DNA of 8,664 bases, taken from NCBI GenBank assembly GCA_019307645.1, contig JAFDJF010000061.1:1-8664 (forward strand). The letters run 5' to 3'. Within the stretch, counting starts at the first letter, position 1. Every line of letters begins with the position of its first letter. The stretch is from Deltaproteobacteria bacterium. GTDB taxonomy: Bacteria > Desulfobacterota > DSM-4660 > Desulfatiglandales > Desulfatiglandaceae. Shown here in pieces: positions 1 to 7,031 of this stretch. The translations under genes were made by a program, and so were the position numbers. The notes under the pieces were generated by a model that was not told where the DNA came from, made no database searches, and was given only the letters and a program-made list of their open reading frames with translations.

Positions 1-314
1 CTGGAAATTCTCATTACAGTCCCTCTCTTTGAGAAAATTTGAACGCTGGATAATGGTTAAAATTAAATTAAGATGCAGGCTTCTATTTCATTTAGCTCAA
101 TATTGTCAACGGGAAAACCCAAACAATTGCTTGTTAACTTATGCCTTTTGAGGGAATAAATGCCAATTTTTTCTGTCTTCCCTACCGAACCTTTCTGAAA
201 AGATATTTTGATTCGGGATTAACTGTTTGCATGCGTTCATTTGCTAGCAGACAATCTTCCGTTAATCAATACTGTTTGATTGGGCATAATATAGGTATTC
301 AATATACCCATTAT
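1..314. other. AT-rich non-coding stretch downstream of the synthetase gene
   Basis: No gene is supported here. A plus-strand reading frame of 60 codons (141-323) has no recognisable protein character, no convincing ribosome site, and runs into the 3' end of the synthetase gene on the other strand. A short imperfect dyad lies at 294-308 (GGTAT, five-base loop, ATACC), just past the synthetase stop codon. It has no clear T-tract in the direction of transcription, so I do not call it a terminator. Confidence 0.5.
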
Positions 315-2414
315 TTATTTTAAATGAATCCGTTCAGACCTGAGGATCATGGTGGCATCCACGGCCACGGGGTTTCCCGCTGTGATCGCCACTGGGTTTA
401 TGTCTATCTGTTCAATGTCTGGGTTGTCTGCGCCCAGATGGCTCAGCCGGACAATCAGGTCAGCCATTGCGTCTATTTTCAAAGGTGTTACTCCCCTGAA
501 ACCGGTCAGGATCTTTTTTCCCCGAATCTGATCCATGAGTTTTAGCGCCTCAGAATGCTTTATGGGAGCGAGGGCGAACCGGACATCGGGCTGGAGTTCG
601 GAAAAGATGCCCCCTAACCCAAACATGACGCAGGGCCCGAACTGGGCATCCCGCAAGAAACCGGCAACCAATTCATAGTCTGTGTCAATCTGGCTCTGGA
701 TAAGAATTTTTCCATGGCCGTCCAGCTTTTTTCTGACATCCTGAAAGGCCTCATCCAGATCTCTCTGGTTGGCGATTCCCAGTTTCACCAGGCCAAGATC
801 TGTTTTGTGTATCTCACCTGGAAGCAGCCCCTTTAAAACAACTGGGAAACCCATTTCATAGACCGCGGTTTTTGCTTCCGCCACGGTCGTCACAATGCGC
901 TCATCTACAACCGGAATGCGCCTGTTTTTCAGGATTTTCTTGCTTTCATATTCATCCAGTACGCCTGCTTGAGGAAGGGAATTAACCGTTTTGACAGATT
1001 CAGAACCAGTCCGGGATGAAACAATATCATCTTTACCTGTCTTTGATGTTTCATAACCTTGAAAGCGCGCAGCCGCGGACAAGCACTCAATAGCCCTTGA
1101 TATCTCGTCATAGACCAGAATTCCACATTCCTGTGCCGAAAGACGAAATTCCCTCTGGGCCTTATGTCTCCCAAGCAACCAGAATACAATAACCTTCCCC
1201 TCCTGATCAGCCTTTTTCTTCAATCCGGCGAGATCAAGCTTTTCCCCACCCAGTCCCGCAACAAAGTAAACCAGCAGCACATCCACGTTCGGATCTTTCA
1301 GCAGAATAGATACTGCCTGCGCGACAGGGGATTCCCGCCAGTGGAGTTCCATGGCAGGGAAAAGATCCACCGGGTTGCCTACCGGCATCCAGCCAGGATA
1401 CAGGTCTTCCAGGGATGATATTGTATCACTTGAAAAAGGTGAAACGCCAAGACCATATTTTTCCAGCAGGTCACATGACAGTATTCCCGCTGCACCGCTG
1501 AATGAAACAACGGCTATCCGGCAGGCAGACGGAATGCCCGGGGTTATCGCCAAGGCCCTGGCAAGATCGACCATCTGGTGAAAATCGGTTGCAAGTGTTA
1601 CACCTGCGGATTCCAAGACATCAGACAGGAGGCGTGCATCACCAGCCAGGCTGGCCGTGTGGCTCATGGCAGCCCGTGCCCCGAGCTTACTCTTCCCCCC
1701 CTTCAAAACAACAACCGGCTTGCCCGCCTTTCTTAATATCTCCACCAGAAGCCTGCCCCGTGGGATAGATTCCAGATACAAGGCCACGACACTGGTTTCA
1801 GGATCATCCAAAAGGTAGGGCAGCACGTCGCACTCGTCTATATCCGCCTTGTTTCCGATGGAGCATATCTTACACACTCCGATATTTCTCTGGCTCATAA
1901 GGTCCACCAGAAAACCGGCAGAAAGCATCCCGCTCTGGACAATAAGTGACACACGCCCGTCTATGATATTGTCCTCATAAATGCGGGGGCTCATGAATGT
2001 AAGAAAATTTCTGCCGGGGATATCCACCAGACCCATACAATTGGGGCCCCAGATCCGGATTCCGGCCTCTCTGGCAATGGCCAGGCATTGGTCCTGGATT
2101 TTTTTCCCCGCATCCCCGACCTCGGCATAGCCTCCGCTTTCGATCATAACCCGAAAAACGCCTTTACGTGCGCAGGCCTCAAGTACAGACGGAACAACAG
2201 GCGCCGGCACAATAAGAATCGCCAGATCAACAGGAGATGGGATATCATCAATAGAGGGGAAACAGGGAAGTCCATGGATTTCTTTGTGGCGTGGGTTTAC
2301 GAGGAAGATGTCCCCGTCATAACCGAAAAGTAGATTCCGGATCGTTTGCGAACCTCCCCTGCGTTTGCTTGCTCCGACTACGGCAACAGATGCGGGATTG
2401 AAGAATTTTTTCAT
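315..2414 (-). CDS. NDP-forming (ADP-forming) acyl-CoA synthetase, fused alpha-beta type
   Basis: This protein of 699 residues belongs to the ADP-forming acetyl/acyl-CoA synthetase family, which interconverts acyl-CoA + ADP + Pi and acid + CoA + ATP through a phosphohistidine. Visible domains, numbered from the chosen start: an N-terminal CoA-binding Rossmann domain (about 1-115, opening MKKFFNPASVAVVGAS); succinyl-CoA-ligase-like domains (about 120-450) with the likely catalytic histidine in SHTASLAGD (His252); and a C-terminal ATP-grasp half (about 485-690) with HKTDLGLVKLG, GLGGIFSE and DINPVA. The frame stays open upstream to a GTG at 2453, but the ATG at 2414 gives the usual family N-terminus. 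Neither start has a strong Shine-Dalgarno site. It lies 437 bp beyond the activase gene, so it may be transcribed separately. Family assignment is firm. The substrate is unknown: an aromatic or dicarboxylic acid, or acetate for ATP recovery, are all possible. Confidence 0.9.
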   Translation of the reverse strand: MKKFFNPASVAVVGASKRRGGSQTIRNLLFGYDGDIFLVNPRHKEIHGLPCFPSIDDIPSPVDLAILIVPAPVVPSVLEACARKGVFRVMIESGGYAEVGDAGKKIQDQCLAIAREAGIRIWGPNCMGLVDIPGRNFLTFMSPRIYEDNIIDGRVSLIVQSGMLSAGFLVDLMSQRNIGVCKICSIGNKADIDECDVLPYLLDDPETSVVALYLESIPRGRLLVEILRKAGKPVVVLKGGKSKLGARAAMSHTASLAGDARLLSDVLESAGVTLATDFHQMVDLARALAITPGIPSACRIAVVSFSGAAGILSCDLLEKYGLGVSPFSSDTISSLEDLYPGWMPVGNPVDLFPAMELHWRESPVAQAVSILLKDPNVDVLLVYFVAGLGGEKLDLAGLKKKADQEGKVIVFWLLGRHKAQREFRLSAQECGILVYDEISRAIECLSAAARFQGYETSKTGKDDIVSSRTGSESVKTVNSLPQAGVLDEYESKKILKNRRIPVVDERIVTTVAEAKTAVYEMGFPVVLKGLLPGEIHKTDLGLVKLGIANQRDLDEAFQDVRKKLDGHGKILIQSQIDTDYELVAGFLRDAQFGPCVMFGLGGIFSELQPDVRFALAPIKHSEALKLMDQIRGKKILTGFRGVTPLKIDAMADLIVRLSHLGADNPDIEQIDINPVAITAGNPVAVDATMILRSERIHLK

Positions 2415-2572
2415 TTCAGCAGTATTTAAGGGTTCACACAAAAATAAATTCACATTTTTGGCGCGAGCCCTAAGTCCAACATCGGTAGGGCGGGGTTCCG
2501 TCCCGTAAGCGCTAAGTTGTTTCTAGAAATTCACAGGTTACATTTATGCCTTAAGGGGTGGTTTTAGTAAAT

Positions 2573-2610
2573 GAACGTCGAACATCGAACTTCCAACGTC
2601 GAACATCGAA
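2573..2610. repeat. Heptad tandem repeat, left arm (GAACRTC words)
   Basis: Read on the plus strand the arm splits into consecutive 7-bp words: GAACGTC, GAACATC, GAACTTC, CAACGTC, GAACATC, then GAA. It is an inverted partner of the array at 2787-2828. Confidence 0.85.
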
Positions 2611-2675
2611 TAATAATGTCGCTCCGCTCTGCAATTTCATTTTATTTCAAAAATCCGATGACAACCCTTGAATGA

Positions 2676-2777
2676 CTATTTCTTTTTTGCCGTCTTGATA
2701 CTCGCAACAAAAATTTTAATTAATTCCTTTGTATACTCAATCAGCCTTTTTTCCAGATCATAAGGCTGTTTCTTCAT
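2676..2777 (-). pseudogene. Remnant of a four-helix-bundle (23S rRNA intervening-sequence type) protein
   Basis: An ATG at 2777 opens a 33-codon frame ending in TAG at 2676. Its first part (MKKQPYDLEKRLIEY) resembles, from memory of the family, the N-terminus of S23/four-helix-bundle proteins. Its second part (ELIKIFVASIKTAKKK) resembles their C-terminus. Intact members are about 115-130 residues, so most of the helical core is missing and the two ends appear joined in frame near residues 15-17. Upstream there is only a weak GGGA before the ATG. The frame lies between two inverted heptad-repeat arms. I infer an internal deletion of a once intact gene. A real micro-protein is possible but less likely. 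No database search backs the family match. Confidence 0.55.
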
Positions 2778-2786
2778 CTTTTCCCA

Positions 2787-2828
2787 TTCGATGTTCGATG
2801 TTGGACGTTCAGTGTTCGATGTTCAATC
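2787..2828. repeat. Heptad tandem repeat, right arm (TTCGATG words)
   Basis: On the plus strand it reads as 7-bp words TTCGATG, TTCGATG, TTGGACG, TTCAGTG, TTCGATG, TTCAATC. Its reverse complement matches the array at 2573-2610 at 33 of 38 positions. It begins ten bases upstream of the remnant gene's ATG. Confidence 0.85.
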
Positions 2829-2851
2829 TTTTTAGCATGCCTTCCTCCGGA

Positions 2852-3634
2852 CTATTCACCCCTTTTCAGCCTTCCTTCTGCAAACAAAGCGGCCCCAATT
2901 GCACCCACAAGTTGTGGTTCAGGGCAGATATAGGGAACCATGCCTGTCTTATTGCCAATTTTTTCGATCACACCAATATTTTTGGCCACACCGCCGGTCA
3001 GGCTGAATTCTTTTTTCAGTGATATCTTGTGCAGCATGGTAGAGGTAACCGTAGCAATGGAGTTGTGGAGACCGGCTGCGATATCGCTCTTTTCCACCCC
3101 CTCCCGTAGCATATTCAAGGCCTCTGTTTTGGCAAATATGACACACACCGTGCTGAAAGAGATATCCTTAGTCGATCTTTGAGAAAGCTCACCCAGTTCA
3201 CCTATCGAAACATCCAGCAAATCGGCAATTACTTCCAGAAACCTGCCTGTACCGCCGGCGCATTTGCTGTTTAAAACAAAATTTTCGAGTCTTCCTTTTT
3301 CATCACAGTTGATTGCCTTTGAATCCTGTCCCCCGATATCCAGGATCGTCCTCACTTCCGGGTTATACCAGTGAACCCCCCTGGCATGGCAGGAAATCTC
3401 TGAGATATGCTTTTCACTCCCGGGAAACTGAAACCGGCCATAACCGGTTGCCACCATCTGTTGAAGATCATCCTGCTTTAATCCTGCCGACTTAAGGGCC
3501 TCTGACAAAGTATCAAGAGCCGCCTGTGCCCCCTGAAGGATGGAATCATTAATAAAAGAAGAAATGATTTTTCCTTCTTCCATGATAACGGCCTTTATTG
3601 TGCGTGAACCTATGTCGACACCGGCAACGGCCAA
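2852..3634 (-). CDS. CoA-substrate-specific enzyme activase, BadF/BcrA/HgdC family (canonical type)
   Basis: This 260-residue protein is an ASKHA-fold ATPase that hydrolyses ATP to push one low-potential electron from a [4Fe-4S] cluster into the partner reductase or dehydratase. Visible motifs are the phosphate-1 loop DIGSRTIK (7-14), ATGYGR (62-67), the second phosphate loop DIGGQDSK (99-106), cluster cysteines Cys125 in KCAGGTGRFLE and Cys164 in TVCVIFAKTE, and the adenosine loop LTGGVAKN (212-219). The start is TTG at 3634: it directly precedes the family's first strand and has an AAAGGAG site six bases upstream, while the next Met would remove the nucleotide-binding loop. It is the last gene of the reductase operon. 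With the unequal activase upstream it probably forms a heterodimer, as in class I benzoyl-CoA reductases (BcrA/BcrD, BzdP/BzdQ). I cannot say which named subunit it matches. Confidence 0.9.
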   Translation of the reverse strand: MAVAGVDIGSRTIKAVIMEEGKIISSFINDSILQGAQAALDTLSEALKSAGLKQDDLQQMVATGYGRFQFPGSEKHISEISCHARGVHWYNPEVRTILDIGGQDSKAINCDEKGRLENFVLNSKCAGGTGRFLEVIADLLDVSIGELGELSQRSTKDISFSTVCVIFAKTEALNMLREGVEKSDIAAGLHNSIATVTSTMLHKISLKKEFSLTGGVAKNIGVIEKIGNKTGMVPYICPEPQLVGAIGAALFAEGRLKRGE

Positions 3635-3640
3635 GAGAAA

Positions 3641-3647
3641 CTCCTTT
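3641..3647 (-). promoter_or_regulatory. Shine-Dalgarno site that fixes a TTG start
   Basis: The minus strand reads AAAGGAG followed by six bases and TTG (3634). The strength and spacing of this site is the main reason to accept TTG as the start of the 260-residue activase. A heptad repeat array begins immediately upstream at 3648. Confidence 0.75.
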
Positions 3648-3755
3648 GATTTTGGATTTTGGATTGGGGATTTTAGATTGGGGATTTTAGATTGGGGATA
3701 AATGGGACACTTATGGAGTTCGATCCACTAAATCCAAAATCCCAGATCCAAAATA
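3648..3755. repeat. Heptad repeat array with inverted partner between the two activase genes
   Basis: Positions 3648-3703 split on the plus strand into eight 7-bp words (GATTTTG, GATTTTG, GATTGGG, GATTTTA, GATTGGG, GATTTTA, GATTGGG, GATAAAT). Positions 3728-3755 read CTAAATC, CAAAATC, CCAGATC, CAAAATA, which is the reverse orientation. The best-matching arms are 3649-3673 and 3730-3754, pairing at 21 of 25 positions around a spacer of 56 bases. The structure would form in the mRNA between the two activase genes, ending at the stop codon of one and the ribosome site of the next, so it could act on mRNA processing or on the balance of the two subunits. That role is inference. Confidence 0.8.
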
Positions 3756-4523
3756 TTACAGCCCCATCAACGCCGCCCCCAGCGCGGCAACAAACTGCGG
3801 GGACTCGGGCACCAATACTCCTACGTCAATCTGCTCATTCATGCTTTTCACAAATGCCCTGTTGTTGGCCACTCCCCCGCACAAAAGAATGGGAGGTTTT
3901 ATGCCAACATTCATTGCCAGGCCAACCACCCGGGACGCCAGGGCATCATGGACGCCTGCCAGGATTTCACTCCTTGAAGGCGGATCAGCTTCAAAAACGG
4001 TTGAGAGGACCTCCTGCTCGGCAAAAACCGTACAGGTACTGGCAATAGGGGCGCCCTTCTCAGCTTTCATGGCCTGGGAAATCATATCTTCCAGGGTCAG
4101 GCCCATCATCTTGGCCATGGCCTCCAGAAAAACACCGCTTCCTGCCGCGCATTTGTCGTTCCGGGCATAGTCCCTGATCTTACCGTTTTTATCCAGACTT
4201 ACTATAGAAACATTTTCCGCGCCAACGTCAATAATTGTTTTCGCGTCCGGAACCAGAGACACTGACCCGCGCCCAAGGCATACAAGAAAGTTCTTCCTGC
4301 TGTCAACAAATCCCGCCTCCATCCTGATGTGACTGGTAAGTATGCTGGAATCGATATCCTCTTTTGTCAGATTGCAGCCGGCAAGCGCCTCAGCAATGGC
4401 CGTCTGCGCAATGACCTCCCCTTTTGCTGACATGCTTATCAGATGACGATGCATGACTTGGCCGTTTTCAAGGATGACGACTTTGGTCTCCAACGATCCG
4501 ACATCAATACCCAGGGCTTTCAC
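3756..4523 (-). CDS. Second, diverged BadF/BcrA-family activase subunit (BcrD/BzdQ-like partner)
   Basis: This 255-residue paralogue of the neighbouring activase keeps the phosphate-1 loop DVGSLETK (7-14), both cluster cysteines at the same positions as its partner (Cys125 in KCAAGSGVFLE, Cys164 in STCTVFAEQE) and LCGGVANN in the C-terminal half. The second phosphate loop is altered: DVGAENVS stands where the partner has DIGGQDSK, and the ATGYGR motif is replaced by TSHIRMEAG. I place the start at GTG 4523, with GAGAG seven bases upstream. A longer frame from TTG 4592 would overlap the upstream gene and add 23 residues without family character. The gap to the B-type subunit gene is 40 bp. The divergence fits a heterodimeric activase with unequal subunits, as in class I benzoyl-CoA reductases. 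Family is certain; its pairing with the other activase is inferred from context. Confidence 0.87.
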   Translation of the reverse strand: MKALGIDVGSLETKVVILENGQVMHRHLISMSAKGEVIAQTAIAEALAGCNLTKEDIDSSILTSHIRMEAGFVDSRKNFLVCLGRGSVSLVPDAKTIIDVGAENVSIVSLDKNGKIRDYARNDKCAAGSGVFLEAMAKMMGLTLEDMISQAMKAEKGAPIASTCTVFAEQEVLSTVFEADPPSRSEILAGVHDALASRVVGLAMNVGIKPPILLCGGVANNRAFVKSMNEQIDVGVLVPESPQFVAALGAALMGL

Positions 4524-4563
4524 GGAAAAACTCTCATGCTTAAGGTGTAAGGTAAAAAAACGG

Positions 4564-5847
4564 CTACCCTTTTCTTGATTCGAGGATCTCAAAAAATGTG
4601 GTCAACTGGCTTCTCAGTTCTTCTTTACCCACATAACCGGGATCAGTGATATCCACATCGATCCGCCCTACAGGCACACCGGCCTCTCTTTCCAGGCTAT
4701 CCTGGATTATCTTGATAACACCGGCCTGTCTGCAGGCCTTTTGATCCCACCAGATGGCGCCGTCAATCTTGAATTCTTCAGCCGACTGAACAACGGCCTT
4801 GCTATATATGTCAAGCCGTCCCTGAAACAGGCAGAACAGCGGCCCTTCAAACCACCGCACTGCCATGGTCTCAAGGGGATTTTCAGGCTCCAGCTTCAGA
4901 TCCGGCGCGTAGTAGATATATTCTTCTGCCACGATATTGGCGCCCCACTCTTCCTGCATCCATTCCAGCACCCCCAGATCAAAGGCAGGGGCCATGCACA
5001 GATCAAGTATCCTGAATCTCTCTTCCACGTCAGGATAGGCGCCAACACCTCTTTCCACCCGATCCTTCAACTCATCCCTCAGGACCTCCCAATACCTGAC
5101 ACCTTCAGGAGTGCCGGAAAAGAACCAGTTGATCCAGTTGGTCTCCCAGGCCCGACGGTTGTCCATGGGCGTGGGAACCGCCTTTCTGATTTCCCAGACT
5201 TCGCGCGCGAGATCGATCATCTTCTGGGAATTGTGCAGCATTTCAACCAGCCTGTCCCAGTCCATCTTCCGCCCGCTCTTTTGTTCCAGAAACTGGATCA
5301 GCTCTTTATACTCATTGGCAAGATATTCAATGGATTTTTCGTCATTATAATAAGGCGCGTCCACCTTAAAGCATTCAACCCCATACAGGTCACTTGCGAT
5401 GCCCGTAGAGCTTGAAAAGGCATCGCATACACAGCCGATGTCAACAAACACATCGGGCTTTGGCAGAACACCCTGAACAGCATGCGCAATGATATTTCTG
5501 TGAGCGCTGCACGTATCATCTGACATTCCAAATTCCTTAGCGATCTCCATGAACTTGGGATGCTGCCTGACGCATTGTGTTATGGCAAAACAGGTCCCCA
5601 CCAGCAGATAGGGAACCATATCCATGGCATAAAAAATCTCTGCCGGAATACTGGTGTTATGGGCCACAATAAAGTCCCCTTCATCGCGCGCCCTTTGAAG
5701 CTTTTCAAGGTAGTCTATGTAAAGGTTGAAATATTCAAGCTGGCTGTTCGAAGGATTCTTGTTTGCCCTTCGGTATTCCAGAATGGATTTCCAGACCTCT
5801 ATACCTTTATCCCATACGGAATTATCGAATTGGGTTATTCTTCTCAC
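4564..5847 (-). CDS. Benzoyl-CoA reductase / 2-hydroxyacyl-CoA dehydratase family, B-type subunit (BcrB/BzdO-like)
   Basis: This 427-residue subunit belongs to the HgdB/BcrB family, whose members carry a [4Fe-4S] cluster and, with a sister subunit, bind the acyl-CoA that receives activase-energised electrons. Family features are HNTSIPAEIFYAMDMVPYLL (63-82), DDTCSAHR with Cys113, DIGCVCD with Cys139 and Cys141, and Cys372 in WWDQKACRQAG near the C-terminus. Three of these cysteines are the likely cluster ligands, but which ones needs a structural alignment. Length is close to BcrB and BzdO (about 430-450). The start is GTG at 5847, one base overlapping the TAG of the upstream gene (TAGTG), with GAGGAGGG at 5855-5862, so translation is probably coupled and subunits made in equal amount. 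A dehydratase role is the alternative; the two unequal activases argue for a reductase. Confidence 0.88.
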   Translation of the reverse strand: MRRITQFDNSVWDKGIEVWKSILEYRRANKNPSNSQLEYFNLYIDYLEKLQRARDEGDFIVAHNTSIPAEIFYAMDMVPYLLVGTCFAITQCVRQHPKFMEIAKEFGMSDDTCSAHRNIIAHAVQGVLPKPDVFVDIGCVCDAFSSSTGIASDLYGVECFKVDAPYYNDEKSIEYLANEYKELIQFLEQKSGRKMDWDRLVEMLHNSQKMIDLAREVWEIRKAVPTPMDNRRAWETNWINWFFSGTPEGVRYWEVLRDELKDRVERGVGAYPDVEERFRILDLCMAPAFDLGVLEWMQEEWGANIVAEEYIYYAPDLKLEPENPLETMAVRWFEGPLFCLFQGRLDIYSKAVVQSAEEFKIDGAIWWDQKACRQAGVIKIIQDSLEREAGVPVGRIDVDITDPGYVGKEELRSQLTTFFEILESRKG

Positions 5848-7001
5848 TATTCCGCCCTCCTCTCTCTCAACATTTCTATGAAGGCCTGAACCCTTGTTTT
5901 CACCTGCCCGCTGATGTCTTCGGTGTATTCTTTTTCCAGGGTCAGGGCAGGAACACCGATATCTTCGAGTCTGGCTTTGACCCTGGGCTCATCATAGATG
6001 TGTATGGAGCAATATCTGACGATCTCGGAGATAACGCCCTCTACCCGGAACTCCTTCACCAGGCTGTTTATAAATTCAAACCTCTTTTCAGGCGGGGCCA
6101 CACGCGGACAGGGGAGTTTCTGCAGATAGTAACTTGCAAGCGCATCAATGGGATTGTCAAAGGATTCCAGGTCCACCTCACCCCAGAAGTATCGTGCTCC
6201 GTTACACAGGGAATCAACAACCAGATTGGCGCCGAGATCTTCGATTCCCTTGATAAAGCCCGGGTTGTTCATGATGCTGCCGTTAATCATCAATCGGGGC
6301 CTGTCACCGTCAATGCCCGGCCGTTTCTCGATTTCTCTCAGAAAGTCTTCCAAAAGCGGGTTAAATTCCTCCCGCGGCATTGCAACGGCGGCATTCAACA
6401 CCTCCTGGACCTCATAACCGGAAACAGGAGGGGTGTCTGATTTTCGTAAATCATAAAGCCTTTTCATCAGTATTCTGGTGTAATTGTAAAGAGTAATGGA
6501 TTCCGCAAGGGCTTCATCCGTGATACTGCAATCGTATTCTTTTTCAAGAATCCCTCGGAGCTTTGTAAATTCATCCGCATACAGCTTTTCGGCCTTTTCG
6601 TGAAATTTATGGGGCACACATATCGAGTATGGAAGGGGGATCTTGGCATCAACCGATTTGCTCTCCCAGGCATCTCCCAAACGCCGCATGCCGTCGCATG
6701 TACCACAGTTTAAAAAGCCATCTAGAAAATCATAGTCTCCACTAATTAATCTTTGCAGACAGGTCCTTGTATAAGAACAACTGTATATGTGCAGAACGGA
6801 ATCAGCCGCCTCCATCTTTATCTCACCCACACCTCCGGATACCCTGTAGGGCATCATTCCTGCAGCGTGAATGATCTCCTCGGGCAGGTAATTGCACGCC
6901 CACCCGATGATTTTCTTCCCGCCGTCTTTCCATTTTTCAAGCAACTCCGGTTGGGGGGGAAGCGTGCTGTATTGATTGAACTTTTCAAGAATCGCAGACA
7001 T
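5847..7001 (-). CDS. Benzoyl-CoA reductase / 2-hydroxyacyl-CoA dehydratase family, C-type subunit (BcrC/BzdN-like)
   Basis: This 384-residue subunit, close in length to BcrC and BzdN (about 380-386), is expected to pair with the B-type subunit in the cytoplasm and hold a second [4Fe-4S] cluster at the substrate site. Visible motifs are GWACNYLPEEIIHAAGMMPYR (start 33) with Cys36, the CSYTRTC pair (Cys75, Cys81), DYDFLDGFLNCGTCDGMRRL (89-108) with Cys99 and Cys102, a basic-acidic core, and RYCSIH with Cys331 near the C-terminus. The ATG at 7001 has a full AAGGAGG site eight bases upstream. It is the first gene of a probable four-gene reductase unit (C-type, B-type, diverged activase, canonical activase), in the same C-B-activases order as bcrCBAD and bzdNOPQ. 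A candidate promoter lies about 150 bp upstream. The true substrate is unknown: benzoyl-CoA is the first guess, a substituted or non-aromatic enoyl or aryl-CoA is possible. Confidence 0.88.
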   Translation of the reverse strand: MSAILEKFNQYSTLPPQPELLEKWKDGGKKIIGWACNYLPEEIIHAAGMMPYRVSGGVGEIKMEAADSVLHIYSCSYTRTCLQRLISGDYDFLDGFLNCGTCDGMRRLGDAWESKSVDAKIPLPYSICVPHKFHEKAEKLYADEFTKLRGILEKEYDCSITDEALAESITLYNYTRILMKRLYDLRKSDTPPVSGYEVQEVLNAAVAMPREEFNPLLEDFLREIEKRPGIDGDRPRLMINGSIMNNPGFIKGIEDLGANLVVDSLCNGARYFWGEVDLESFDNPIDALASYYLQKLPCPRVAPPEKRFEFINSLVKEFRVEGVISEIVRYCSIHIYDEPRVKARLEDIGVPALTLEKEYTEDISGQVKTRVQAFIEMLRERRAE

Positions 7002-7009
7002 CTACACAA

Positions 7010-7016
7010 CCTCCTT
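7010..7016 (-). promoter_or_regulatory. Shine-Dalgarno site of the C-type subunit
   Basis: The minus strand reads AAGGAGG, eight bases before the ATG at 7001. It is a near-consensus site and fixes the start of the first reductase gene. Confidence 0.85.
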
Positions 7017-7031
7017 AAACTATCCCGAGAT

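Larger units (their letters stand above)
2573..2828. mobile_element. Possible degenerate cassette bounded by 38-bp imperfect inverted repeats
   Basis: The segment is bounded by two arms that match in inverted orientation at 33 of 38 positions (2573-2610 against the reverse complement of 2787-2824). The only coding material inside is a truncated four-helix-bundle gene. I see no transposase and no clear target-site duplication outside the arms. Calling it a mobile or formerly mobile cassette is inference from the bounded architecture. It could instead be an intergenic repeat that expanded around a dying gene. Confidence 0.35.
2415..2851. other. 437-bp intergenic region with repeats and a gene remnant
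   Basis: The gap between the activase and synthetase genes contains, from high to low coordinates, an inverted heptad-repeat arm (2787-2828), a 33-codon four-helix-bundle remnant (2676-2777), the matching arm (2573-2610), and a stretch nearer the synthetase gene. That stretch includes a possible stem of six perfect pairs (GCCCTA 2467-2472 with TAGGGC 2486-2491) and a GC-rich segment around 2486-2515. I see no convincing -10/-35 promoter pair for the synthetase gene and no T-tailed terminator for the activase gene. Confidence 0.5.

Noticed and set aside
141..323. Plus-strand frame of 60 codons near the window start
   Set aside because: No family character, Cys/Phe-rich random composition, no good ribosome site, and it runs into the synthetase gene's end.
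2573..2828. CRISPR-like array
   Set aside because: Words are contiguous 7-mers with no unique spacers of regular length, and no cas genes are present.
3756..4592. Longer version of the diverged activase starting at TTG 4592
   Set aside because: It would overlap the upstream gene by 29 bases and add 23 residues before the universal first strand. GTG 4523 has a ribosome site and the standard N-terminus.
4741..5415. Long plus-strand open frame of 224 codons opposite the B-type subunit gene
   Set aside because: It lies entirely within a well-supported minus-strand gene with family motifs. The translation has no recognisable domain and reads as an antisense shadow.
5763..6440. Plus-strand open frame of 225 codons opposite the C-type subunit gene
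   Set aside because: Antisense shadow of two conserved overlapping subunit genes, with no domain.
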